Shown: piece by piece, positions 26,490 to 38,799 of the stretch | How the letters are laid out: every line of letters begins with the position of its first letter | Numbering within the stretch: position 1 is the first letter of the stretch | Assembly (NCBI GenBank): GCA_051453625.1 | Contig: JBOZIK010000001.1 | Coordinates: 165,430,160 to 165,494,159, forward strand | DNA: 64,000 bases | Reading direction: 5' to 3' | DNA from: Welwitschia mirabilis | Lineage: Eukaryota; Gnetophyta; Gnetopsida; Welwitschiales | Made by a program: the position numbers and the translations under genes | The notes under the pieces: generated by a model | Told to the model about the DNA's origin: nothing | The model's database searches: none | What the model saw: only the letters and a program-made list of their open reading frames with translations

Positions 26490-27690
26490 TGTTACAGAAG
26501 AATAAAATACCTTCTAGTGTAAGTTCTATTGTGTAGGAATTCACTACATTCCTATGTTTTCCCTTCTACCAGGCTCATACTAGGAACTATGGTAATTATG
26601 GTTCTCATTCCATACTATCTCTTATACAGGATCTAGAGCACTTATAGGCCCTAGTTTGGCTATAGAGTAGTAGCTATAAGTGCTTGGAGCTTTATTTCCA
26701 AGTTCGCATTTGTTTCTTGTTATGTAATTTTGTAGCTCATCTTATTTAAGACTAAGTGATCCTAGCGGCTATTTTGACTGAGGGCCTTATTTGTTATTAT
26801 AAATTTGGATGGCTATATGATTATGACTTCATTGTGATCATTCAACACTATCTTGTTATTGAATAAAAGGATTCCTTTCCATATTTAAAGCTGTTGTATG
26901 TTATGTTATTACTTAGCTCTCATTGTTGCTAAAACTTACATGCATATATGTTAGAGCATCTATAATTTCACAACTTAAAATGCACTCATTTTATTTTAGA
27001 ATTAATTAGCATATAATTTCTAGTAGAATTTATTACATGAGCTTATTTCTAGCTAGTTTTCTCTCTGTTTCACTTAAGGCATATATAACTCAATTTTTCA
27101 ACATTTATTTTATCCTTTTACTTTGAAGATAGGTTGCAACTATAGTTTGGCTTTGGTTTTCTTGGCTTTTATTTATAATTATTCTTGACTCTATTTTGCT
27201 CTTTGCTTAAAGTTCATAGAACCCAAGCTTCATCAAATTCTTATGGCTGATTCTTTTTTTGGTGCCTCTTCTTCCTTTTTTATCTAACGTTCATTCTCCT
27301 TGGCAAGGATTTAATAAAAGCCTTCAAATTCCATCATAGTTGTATTTTCTGTTAAGTTCTATAATGGCCCATATTCTTTTTTGTCTACTGCCCTTCATTT
27401 CTTACTGTACAACTTTTTATCTTGATTTTACATGGCTATTATTTAGAACTATGGTTTATTCTTAACTGATGTGGCATACTTAGTTATCTCATTCATCATT
27501 ATATATGCAGTCTTAACTTTGAATCTAAGCTAAGTTTATTATTTATATTTAAAGTATTATATTTAACCCTTGTGACTATTTATTAAAATTTGAATTATTG
27601 TTAAATCTATAAGATTATTATGGTATAGTTAGTTGTCACATTAGTCTCTATAGTGCTTATTATTTTTGTATATTAGTTTAAGTTTGTGGC
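26490..27690. other. AT-rich non-coding DNA
   Basis: No supported gene. TATA-like and pyrimidine-rich tracts are scattered without a matching element structure. Confidence 0.5.
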
Positions 27691-28045
27691 TGGCAGCTTA
27701 CAAGTTCCCATTTCTACAGCTTTTTACATGCACGTTTCCCGAGTTGGTGGCTCGCAGATTTCCATTTTTGTGTGCACATTTTCCAAGTTCCCGGCAGCTT
27801 GTGAAAATTTCATCATGCACATTTCCTAAGGTGGTGGTTCATAGATTTCCATTTTCATGTGCACATTTTCCAAGCTCCCAAGATGGAAGCTTGTGGAAAT
27901 TTCATTTTTGTGGCTTTTCAAGTGCATGTTTCCCAAGGTGGTGGCCCGTGTCTCGTGGGAATTTCATTTTCGTAGCTTTTTGAGTTCCTGTTTCCTAAGA
28001 TAGCAGCTCACTTACCCACTGCCTGCAACATGTTTCCCAAGGTAG
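27690..28045 (+). repeat. Imperfect GC-richer minisatellite, about 100-bp period
   Basis: Three to four diverged copies of a unit containing 'tttcccaaggtggtgg', 'gatttccattttcatgtgc', 'acattttccaag' and 'gcttgtgg-aatttcatttt' occur near 27735, 27820 and 27928, with a last partial copy ending at 28045. The array is visibly richer in G and C than its surroundings. An open frame of 105 codons runs through it (27666-27983), probably because stops are absent from the unit. Confidence 0.75.
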
Positions 28046-28066
28046 ATTATTATTATTATTATTAAT
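28046..28066. repeat. (ATT)n microsatellite
   Basis: A short run of ATT triplets directly follows the minisatellite. Confidence 0.8.
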
Positions 28067-28469
28067 AAATTATTAATCTTTGTTTTACAAGATCTTTCTT
28101 CTTATTTAGTTATTAATCTTGCAGATTTTTGATATTCAAATATTAATTTTCAGATCCCTAAGTGGATTATTATTATTTAATTATTAACCTTATACTTTTT
28201 TAAGTATATTAGTATTTAATCATTACTAATTAATAATATTAGTGTTAGTCAATCAAATTATTAAATTCTTAGTGTGGAATTTGAGAGTAATATTTAAAAC
28301 TATTTATCCTTTATTGCTTGCTTTATACATAACTAATTAACCCATTTTAACCTAATTTATCTACTACCTCCTATGTTTGTATTTAAGCATTCCTTGGCCG
28401 ATTTTCGTATCCCATGTGGGATTATTCATTATGTGTGTGTATACATATATGACATTTTGTGCTTGTAAA

Positions 28470-28560
28470 TATGTGCTGGTGTAATGGTAAAGTTATTAGC
28501 TTGTTAAATAGAAAGGTCATGAGTTTAAATCTTTGTAGTGATATTGCTTGAAAATTGCTT
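28470..28560 (+). repeat. tRNA-derived SINE-like fragment
   Basis: A pol III A-box, 'tggtgtaatgg' (28477-28487), fits the consensus TRGYNNANNGG at every position. It is followed 44 bp later by a B-box-like 'gagtttaaatc' (28521-28531), which matches GTTCRANNC except for one C-to-T change. No acceptor stem or cloverleaf is evident, which argues for a SINE and against a tRNA gene. Full ends and target duplications were not found. Confidence 0.5.
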
Positions 28561-28849
28561 AAGATTAGTGGGTTATAATAAATAAAGTTTAAGTTAATGA
28601 AATAAAATAAAGTAAGCCAAGTTATATTAAGTAAAAATATAATAACTTTAATAAGGTAAAAAGTGATTTTATTTAAATTTTTATGTATTAGATGAAAGCC
28701 AAGTTTGAAGCATGTCGCTTTTTTAAAGTGTAATTTAGTTTGGCAGTTATTGTTTTTGGGTCTTAGGTGGTTAATTATGGTTTTTGTGGGTTTTGTGTCT
28801 TGGCACATTAGCATAATCTTCTAACCACGCCCGAAGGTGGCCCATGACA

Positions 28850-29760
28850 ATAGGTAAGAAAGAAATTCCTCCTTTAACATCAAGAGAGATCTAGAGCATA
28901 ATGCTAACATAAGGATTACTATCCTTTATCTACATATACATCCCTTCATAGAGTTTTTCAATTATAGATAATGAATTTGATGCAATTCCAATATATCATA
29001 ATCTTTGTCATAATTTATTTAAAATAACTAAATCATAAGATCTAGAGAAGTTAATACAACAAATGGATTTTTTAATTTTAACCAAGTATTTAGCTTCATG
29101 AATGAGATTTTTAAAAATAAGTAGATGGTCTATTATAGAATGTTATTGTCTAAATTCTGCTTTTGAAATTTTTAATAATTTTCCTCCTTTTATCCATCTT
29201 TCAAACTTCACTTCTAGAATAACGCCTAAGTTCTTGAAAAAGGTTATGAATGACAATGATTTTAGAGATATTTAAATCTAATTTATTTCCTTTTTTAAAT
29301 AGCATGCTTGCCTCATTGATGCACTACTCTATATCAAGGCTAAACTCTAATGCATGGGGAAATTTTTTTTCAAATTACTTGCCAAACAAGAGGACTACTC
29401 CAATTTAGCATTTTTACATAGAAACCTCTTGCATCTACAACTAAATTTGATGTCAATTAATTTATTCTTTCTAAAGTTTCCTCTAATGATAAAGATAATT
29501 TTTTCTTAATAATATGTCTTGGATCTATCTTTGTTCGATTTGTAAATCAAATTTGATAGAAAGCTTGAACCTATTTAAATGAGAAGTGATATTCTATTCT
29601 TTATTTATTACAAAACGTATTTCAAAAATATTTTGGCTCTATTTTAAGCAAATGAAGTTTTGGATGATTAGCTTGATGCTTTAAAGTTATTTGAGCTTCC
29701 TTGTAATTGTTATCAAACCATTCTTTCCTATGTGCATTATGGATTTTTCCTACATCATGA
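28850..29760 (-). pseudogene. RTE-like LINE reverse transcriptase remnant
   Basis: Read on the minus strand, blocks appear in the order expected for a plant RTE-type LINE: EWFDNNYKEAQ (coded near 29730-29697) in the endonuclease-RT linker, LFKKGNKLDLN (29301-29270) matching the family's FKKGDK-D-NNYR block, then a decayed RT fingers region, LYEGMYM near 28960, and DVKGGISFLP near 28870, where the family has GVKQG-PLSP. The match ends near 28850, before the YADD catalytic block, so the copy is cut or too decayed there. Many stops are present. The endonuclease itself was not recognised beyond 29.8 kb. Confidence 0.6.
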
Positions 29761-31020
29761 ATTACTACTAAAATGATTTTTTTAATGTTTCCAAAAGAGT
29801 CCCATATTCTTTGAATTTCAAATGAAAGCTATAGCTTTTCTTTATCCATTAACCAAAATATGAGATTTGTTTCCTTTTAAACTAGGAAATATGACAATTG
29901 ACTGAAATAGAAATGTCTAGAGAATAATGAAATGACTTAGTTAATCTAAAACTTACTTCAAACTATTTAATTAATAACAAACTTTAAGGATTGGTAATTG
30001 AGAAATTAAAACTTGAAGAGCCTTATGGGCTTGCAAAGTAAAAGCTTTTAATTTTGGAAATTTATTATTTCCATTTATAACTAATAGGCCTATGTCTTCC
30101 TTTACAATTGATAACCTTTCCCATTTACTTTTTCCCCCCTTTATTTAAAAGGCTGTAGCAGTTCCAACTTATAGTTGGAATTTTCTCTACATCAATATTT
30201 AGCCATACATGTTGTGTATTTTCATCTGTATTCCCACTTGAATCCAGTTTTCAAAATTAATATGAATCAAAATAGCCATACTCCTGGATGATCTTCCTCT
30301 TCACTCTTTCCTTTTATTTAGAAAAGTAAAAATAGTAAAATATAGAATTATAAGATCAAGAAAAATCTCATCCTCCCAACTTTCTACAATACTAAAAATG
30401 TTAAAAGAATTAAAGAAAGATATGCTATATAAAGCTTGAACTTTATCTGCTATAGACCCCCTAATATTTCAAAATTTATAGAATAGAAATTTTATACATG
30501 TCTTAAGAAGTTTTTTGAAATTTTATCTTTGTAAGTACTATAATTTATTTCGCATTTAAAATTGCAAAGACACCTTTTACTCTTGCTTCTTTTACTTTCT
30601 TCCATTTATCAAGTCTTTTACTAGCTCCTTTTTAATAGGGTCTTTATTCTTCCAAATTTTCTTTCCTTTTAAGTGATTATGATGTTTTGAGACTTTGGAT
30701 CTAACATCTAAGTCTTGAAATATGATAATGAGTTGACTAGGTTTATTATTCTTACGTTAGAACAAAACACTAGTTCAATTTTAAGTGGTCGAAAATGCAT
30801 TTTTTCATGTATCATTGTTGTCATTTTTGTAGCCAGATCTTCAATTTATTTATCCTTTATTCCAACAACGTGAAGATTGAGAACTTTTTCCTTTGTTTTA
30901 TTATCATTTGTGTTTTTGGGTTATAAAAAGGATTAATAATTACAAGATCTTAATTTGTCTTTCTCACTCCATGCTACCCCCTCACAACCATAAAATTAAT
31001 ATTAAGTTGGGGGGATGGGT
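29761..31020. other. AT-rich DNA, possibly 5' part of the LINE
   Basis: This would hold the endonuclease if the minus-strand LINE were complete, but no endonuclease motif can be read. Confidence 0.4.
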
Positions 31021-31024
31021 TAGA

Positions 31025-31140
31025 AGTAGTTTATCACTAGATTCGAACCAACAATACATATGACTCTTTGTTCTTCTCTATGTTTATCATCTTAAGACTT
31101 ATCTTAATAAACCATTAAGAAGTGTGAAAGTATTCCTATT
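31025..31140 (-). repeat. Possible second SINE-like fragment
   Basis: On the minus strand, GGTTCGAATC (31050-31041) is a perfect B-box (GGTTCGANNC). A possible A-box-like 'taatggttta' lies near 31115, at a spacing long for a tRNA but tolerable for a SINE. It is weak because the A-box is poor. Confidence 0.3.
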
Positions 31141-31240
31141 TGTCATGATAATTATTAAGTCACTATTCTTCTTTATAAATCATCTGTTTGGGTGTGTGTG
31201 ATGGTTGTAATCCCAAGAAGGAGGTACAATCACCAATATT

Positions 31241-31339
31241 TTCACTTTCAACATCCTTCTACTGTTGTTTTTCCTTTTTTCTAGAGTATGATCACTTTCA
31301 ATACCCTTCCACTATTCTTTTTCCTCTTTCCTAGACTAT
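31241..31339. repeat. Tandem duplication, period 50 bp
   Basis: 'tcactttcaa' blocks at about 31242 and 31292 start pyrimidine-rich units ending in 'ctaga.tatgatc'. Confidence 0.75.
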
Positions 31340-31523
31340 GATCTTCCACTTAGTACAAAATTGCAAAAGAGGAGCATACAAAGCTACCATTTCTAGCTAA
31401 ATGTAAGAAGACAATTCAAGATTGTTATATTAACATTCTAAAATAACTCAACATAAACAAAAAGCAAAAACTCCACTAGCGACTTTATAAAGAAAACAAT
31501 AATAATTTTAATGAAAATAACTG

Positions 31524-31680
31524 ATTAGCTTTTTCAATTTAAAACAAGAGTAGAAATTAAAGGATGTTGATGTGAGAGAGACCATCTAATTGATCCTTTG
31601 ATAATTAGCATTTTCAAACTAAAACAAGAGTTGAAATTAGGATGTTGATTAGAATGAGACCATCATGATGTCTGCATTTC
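31524..31680. repeat. Tandem duplication, period 80 bp
   Basis: Units at 31524 and 31604 begin 'attagc' and share 'aaaacaagag' and 'ggatgttgat'. The second unit is shorter and more diverged. Confidence 0.75.
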
Positions 31681-31695
31681 ATTTCATCCACTGAG

Positions 31696-32040
31696 CCCTT
31701 GCCCTCTACTTATAAATTTCACTTAGTCCTTGCCTTTTGCCTATAAATTGAGGTACCCTTGCCAAAAAAAATTGGTGTTTTTGAGAGGATCGCTTGGAGT
31801 TACAAGCATAGGAGCACGTCAAAGATTGAGGCAAAGGCTAGAGAATTTTTCATTTTTGTTATAGCATTCTTGTTCCATGTTTTGGATTACTTGCTTTTTG
31901 TGAATTTTAGCTACACTCTTTTTTACTCTAAAGGTTACTATTCTACAAGTGCATGTCTTCACTTTCTGTGGATGAAATTTTTCACCGTTGCGAACCTTTT
32001 GTTTGCATTTTAACAATGTTTATTCGATAGACTTTCTTTT
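31696..32040 (+). promoter_or_regulatory. Duplicated TATA-like promoter block, possible LTR
   Basis: Two 'ccttgcc...tataaatt' units (tataaatt near 31710 and 31742) are followed by a third 'cccttgcc' and an 84-codon open frame (31759-32013) of no known family, with several hydrophobic runs. The TATA-plus-leader layout looks like a retroelement U3/R. It is too far upstream to be the obvious THIC start site. Confidence 0.3.
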
Positions 32041-32253
32041 TCTCTATTTCTTTCATAAGAGCTTTAACACCATTTATCTTTTAAAGAGAAGACATTTAGG
32101 GGATCAACAATTAGTAGTTGTTGGCATAAGTAAAAACAATAGCTTAGACACTCCCTTGGCCATGTTAGATGCCCTTATGAGAAAGGAAGTTTAGCCACTG
32201 ATTATCAACTCAAAGTTATATGCGATATGTATGATACATAAAGGCCTTACCTT

Positions 32254-32532
32254 AAATATCTTTACACGGATTACTCAATATAAATATCTAGACACTCCCA
32301 GAAGATTTTCAATTGGAAACGCTTTTAGAACCTTTGCTTGTGTTTTTTTATTCCTTCATATCCGTTTGACATTGTGCTTCAAGGGAGGCAAATGGTAGTC
32401 ATCTTCAAGGGAGGCAAATGGTAGTCATACTCCTCCGAAGCATTTACGTAAAATCGCCAACTAAGTACCAAGCGGTTCGCCCAGGAGCTTTCAGTGCCAC
32501 TTCCTGCAAAGATCTGGAGGAATAAAATATCT
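32254..32532 (+). promoter_or_regulatory. Cluster of evening-element-like motifs upstream of THIC
   Basis: An exact evening element AAAATATCT lies at 32524-32532, and two shorter AAATATCT matches lie at 32254-32261 and 32282-32289, all within 0.95 kb of the THIC start codon. In Arabidopsis the THIC promoter is known to be clock-controlled through evening elements. The DNA is AT-rich, so chance occurrence must be allowed for. The exact 9-mer, placed in the GC-richer segment just before the probable leader, is the most meaningful of the three. Confidence 0.45.
32377..32428 (+). repeat. Perfect 26-bp tandem duplication in THIC upstream region
   Basis: Copies at 32377-32402 and 32403-32428 are identical and begin 'cttcaagggaggcaaatgg'. 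It is one of the few perfect repeats in the window and lies about 100 bp before the evening element. Confidence 0.95.
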
Positions 32533-33149
32533 TGTCTGTCTTTTCAGATTTGAAAAGATAAGGCCCGATCAAGCTTCTTGTTCGCCATTAGCCCTTCCGT
32601 GTGGTATTTTCGACTTCGCTCACGCATTCACGTCTCATTTCCTTCATCAGAATAAATCTGTGTTTCTGGTTGTTTGATTTCATTGCATTTCCGCGACACC
32701 CAGCTTTCTGTTCTTCCTGCAGCCAAATATAAGTATGACTGATGCTCAATTGTCCCTTTTCATTTTCATTGCTGTAGTTTGATTGTATGATCTTCAATAC
32801 GTTTTGTTTTTTCTGTTTTGGGATTTTGCGTGTTATATCTACTTTGATGTTTCTGTGAAACATCGAGAACCCTGATTTCTGATTTTGGAAGCGTTTAAAA
32901 CCATATTTGAAGCGGCTGATAACTTTTACGGTTAGCGTTTTATGGTCTCTGAAACGAATTTTAGTAACCCTAGCTGTCTCTGCTTTCTACCTTTGGTTAT
33001 CTAAATTTGAAGCTCAACTTCGTGTTTATGATTTACAATATGTACATCGTTGTACACGCTGCGTGACAGATTCTATGAATCTAGAAAAGAAGGGATTATC
33101 GAAGATTACGGTCACAATACAACTGATGAAGATTAGAGTTAAGTCTCTT

Positions 33150-33190
33150 AACAGTTTCCTCGTTTTGATGGTGTGTTATTGCAGAAAGAA
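33150..33190 (+). promoter_or_regulatory. Probable 5'-leader intron acceptor before THIC ATG
   Basis: The text 'gtgtgttattgcag' ends at 33184, six bases before the ATG at 33191, and looks like a plant 3' splice site. This suggests that a 5'-UTR intron lies somewhere in 32.6-33.18 kb. I could not choose a donor with confidence. Confidence 0.45.
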
Positions 33191-35630
<2,440 letters not shown>

Positions 35631-35850
35631 ACACTAGACTTCCCTGTCTTCTTTTCAGGGTTAGATTAAGCTTTTAATGTTGAATTTCTGTTTATATTCA
35701 GGAACACGGTATCCTGATTATGGACTTGAGTGGTTTAGCCTATAAATAATGTTTTCTGTAGTCCCTTTTTCCTGCTCATTTAATCAGAGCGTAGCACTGA
35801 TAAGCACCTTTGCCTGCTTTGCAATCAGAGTCATTTATGATCATGTTGAC
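35631..35850 (+). other. THIC 3' untranslated region, proximal part
   Basis: After the TGA (35628-35630) comes a pyrimidine-rich stretch ending 'cttcttttcag' near 35659, which resembles a splice acceptor, and a donor-like 'gtatcc' near 35709. A TATAAATAAT stretch near 35743 could serve as a polyadenylation near-upstream element. Plant THIC genes use alternative 3'-UTR processing here. The actual sites cannot be decided from sequence alone. Confidence 0.5.
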
Positions 35851-35926
35851 AGGTTGCTCACAGAGTTCAATCCATGGCCTGAAACCCTAATGCCAAGCTA
35901 CGGGGCGGTTTCCGAAAACGAACTCT
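35851..35926 (+). promoter_or_regulatory. Candidate degenerate TPP riboswitch in THIC 3' UTR
   Basis: About 250 nt after the stop, where plant THIC genes carry a TPP aptamer that controls 3'-end processing. CCTGA (35878-35882) is followed five bases later by TAATGCC (35888-35894), then GCTACGGGG (35897-35905). The consensus there is CCTGA-n6-TAATGCC-n-GCGTAGGGA. The 5' half is only suggestive: GGTTGC (35852-35857), CAGAG (35861-35865) and AATCC (35869-35873) sit where GGGGTGC, CTGAGA and ACCC belong. No P3 hairpin is possible and P5 pairs poorly. A separate 7-bp pairing, AGAGTTC (35862-35868) with GAACTCT (35920-35926), could enclose the P4/P5-like part. Ligand binding may be lost. A chance match is the alternative. 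Confidence 0.45.
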
Positions 35927-35934
35927 AGCTTATT

Positions 35935-36475
35935 TCATTCAATTTGCAATACGTAAATGGCCAGAAAATTAGAGTCTGAAGTACCAATAAGCAATTTGCT
36001 CTTGGATTCTGTAAGCATGTATTTGAAATTCTGAATGAAATCTGGAAAATGAATCAGTTTTGCCAGAATTTGCAAAATGAGAGAAACATCTAGGAGTCGA
36101 ATTCCTCTCTTATCTTGCATGAGATTAGAATAAGAAAATTAAATTACCAGTGGTATTTTTAGAGTATGCAATGAGTTAAAAACATTGCACTCTTTTCCTG
36201 TGTCTCTAGCTTTCAGTAATATCTCATAGAAGGCAATCCTATTCCTCATACAGATATTTGTAGAATTTGAGCATTTGTTTGTATGGACAAATGAAGACAC
36301 TTGTGTAGGTAGTTGCCATAATTACTTGAGATTTTGGCTGTAGCAGAAATCAGAAAACATACAATGAGATGGCGTCTATAAAGATAATAATCAAAATTAT
36401 TATCATTGTAAGGCAATATCCAAATGATGATTAATAACATCTAACGCATATCGTAGTGCATGTGTAAAAACACAA
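35935..36475. other. AT-rich DNA downstream of THIC
   Basis: GC content falls back to background soon after 35.93 kb. No gene or repeat was recognised before the dispersed repeat at 36.48 kb. Confidence 0.55.
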
Positions 36476-36479
36476 ATAA

Positions 36480-36845
36480 AAATTAAAAAACAAATAGTAA
36501 AGCATTAAAAAAAGTACAAAATAAGAAGGGTTACAAGATATGTAAATTTACACGGTAAAACCCTTAAAAGGTAGAAGGAAACATCCACTAGAGAAGGAAG
36601 AACGTTATTCCTAGTAAGGCAAATAGACTTATGGCTATACAGACTACAAAATTCAAAGCCTTTCTCGGACTTTTGACTTAGGCCAAGCTTGAAAGCCCTA
36701 ACCTTTATGCAAATGGGCTTGTGGCCATACACACTCAAAAAATTAAAGCCTTTTTTGGGCTTTTAATCTAGTCCAAGCTTGAAAATCCTAAACCTCACCT
36801 TCCATTGACTCACAAGTTTTTGCATTATATTTTAATTACAATATA
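36480..36845 (+). repeat. Dispersed repeat, copy 1 (pairs with 38513-38790)
   Basis: Shares ordered blocks with 38.5 kb: 'agcattaaaaaaa' (36501 and 38531), 'ggtaaacccttaaaaggtag'-like text, 'ccaagcttgaaa', and 'tttaattacaatat' (about 36830 and 38785). The copies lie in direct orientation about 2 kb apart. They could be LTRs of a small non-autonomous element or two insertions of one family. Confidence 0.6.
36620..36797. repeat. Tandem duplication, period 90 bp, inside the dispersed repeat
   Basis: Units at 36620 and 36710 share 'caaat..(g)cttatggc.atac' and 'ccaagcttgaaa..cctaa'. The copy at 38.6 kb has only one unit, so the duplication is specific to this copy. Confidence 0.8.
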
Positions 36846-37406
36846 TAAATGGACTATTAAGAGCTCATCTTGTTCCACCAGATTACAACATACCACAAGA
36901 ACTTTTTGGTTTTACATCATCACAATCTTTTGCTTGAAGACAAATTTACTTCTTCCATGCGTGTGAAGCAACTAGATGTCACTATGATCACTTAACACTC
37001 AAGAACATTATTAGGTCACTTCCAATGCTGCATAATATCGTACTGCCAGGGTACCTCCTACTCAAACAACTATCAGAAGAATAAAGCATCCATGTCTAAA
37101 CTAACCAACCTAGGCTAGATCATGGTAGAGAAGAGCTAAGTTACAATAGTAACAAGTGGGAAGCTTCCCACCAAATGGTTCTTTTAAAGACTAAATGAAA
37201 GTCTTCCAAAAACGTTTAGTATATAGAGATCTTGCATCAAACTAGGGGAAGCGGGAACAAATGTCATCTAACCTCAATGTCATGTGAGACAAGTCCAATG
37301 CAGTTAGTTTCTATGAATTTCTATATTAGCATGTGAACTTATACTTACTAAAAAAACTACAACAAACCAAAAGACAAAACATCGTACAACTCTTATTAGC
37401 ACCATG

Positions 37407-37462
37407 TCATGATGTAGGAAGAATACACAAGCACTATATCATGATGTAGGAAGAATACAGCA
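37407..37462. repeat. Tandem duplication, period 32 bp
   Basis: 'tcatgatgtaggaagaatac' occurs at 37407 and 37439. Confidence 0.85.
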
Positions 37463-37974
37463 TGACGTGACTCATTACATCAAAGTGTGCTAAGGCCATC
37501 TTTTAGAGCAAAAATGCTAACATGTTTTAAATACTTTAGTTTTATTAGAAGAGATAATCATGCATAAGCTCTAGGTAGTTTCCCTTTGCATGTCTTTTCT
37601 TGTTGCATTTCCCCCAAAGTGATTGTTACTTCCTTTCCTTCTTTCAACCTCCACTTACATACCACACTTTAGCCCTGAATAGGGATCATTAGTTTCAAAG
37701 CCTCTTCATCCTCCCATCCTAAGAATAACATAAGCTCATCATGTGGTTATAAATCTATTAATACTATCACTATGTCACCCCATCTTTTTAGCAAGACATT
37801 TAACAAGATTAAGGAGCATTCATCATAGAAACCTTCTAACCTACCATTTCAAGATTTGGTATCATAGCAGTAATTGCATTAATAAATCTAATAGCTTCTT
37901 AAATTCTTGTGTATTCATTTGATAAAAGCTTTTTGGGACTAAAGTTTTTTGTACGAATTTGTAGCTTAAAAAAG

Positions 37975-38206
37975 CATGTTCATCTTCGTCATTCACCCAA
38001 CATAGATGAGTGATTGCTAGAAAGAATAATGTTATATTTTTTCTCATATAACATATCTATGATTACTTCTAGATTAAGCAAGTGCCTTTTGATCAAGCTT
38101 TGACCACTCGTCACCAGATATAGATGAGGGACTTCGAGAAAGAATACTGTTATATTCTTTCTCATACAACATATTTGTGATATTTATTATTTCTAAAGTA
38201 AAGTGT
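37975..38206. repeat. Imperfect tandem duplication, about 118-bp period
   Basis: Two units share 'atagatgag.ga.t.c.agaaagaata.tgttatatt' and 'ttctcata.aacatat'. The units are at about 37979-38096 and 38097-38206. Confidence 0.7.
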
Positions 38207-38512
38207 TTTCCCATGGGCTTTCTAATGATGGTGATATTTCTATTTATAGCCTCCATTGAAGGAGGAGTCTACAAGGAAGAAAACATAATTAATAGTATGT
38301 TTAGGTAGAGTCATGGATCCTCCAAGTGCACATTCCACATCCTCTGTGATATGCACCAAGCTTTAGGTAGGACCATTAAAGCTCAAATAGGGTTAAAAAA
38401 GGGAAAAGGTTCTCTACACCTACCTTGTAGTTCATGCAAACATTAAAATCCACTCATCAAAGTTTGACACTCTAATGACACTACAATGAAAAATTAAAAT
38501 TAATGCGTTGTA

Positions 38513-38790
38513 CTAACAAAAGAACAATATAGCATTAAAAAAAAGGATAAAATGAGAAAAGCCATGAGGCATGTAGCTTTAAGTGGTAAACCCTTCAAAG
38601 AGGGAGCGAGACATCTATGAAAAAAGGAAAAGCTTTCTTCCTAGCTATGCAAATGAATTTGTTGCCATAAAAACTATAAGAATCCAAGCCCTTTAAATAG
38701 CATTAGGGTCTTAACTCAAGCCAAGCTTGAAAACCTTAATTCTTGTCCTCTAGTTTTTCATATTTTTGCTTATAATTTTGCATTTAATTA
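38513..38790 (+). repeat. Dispersed repeat, copy 2
   Basis: Matches 36480-36845 in order. It lacks the internal 90-bp duplication. Confidence 0.6.
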
Positions 38791-38799
38791 CAATATGTA

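Noticed and set aside
25587-26522. Apparent 311-codon open frame
   Set aside because: More than two thirds is unsequenced gap; the flanks show no protein family.
28470-28560. tRNA gene
   Set aside because: A and B boxes exist, but no acceptor stem pairing or cloverleaf can be drawn; SINE is the better reading.
35885-35890. Plant telo-box (aaaccctaa) as a promoter element
   Set aside because: The motif at 35882-35890 lies downstream of the stop codon and overlaps the riboswitch-like block, so a promoter role is not supported.
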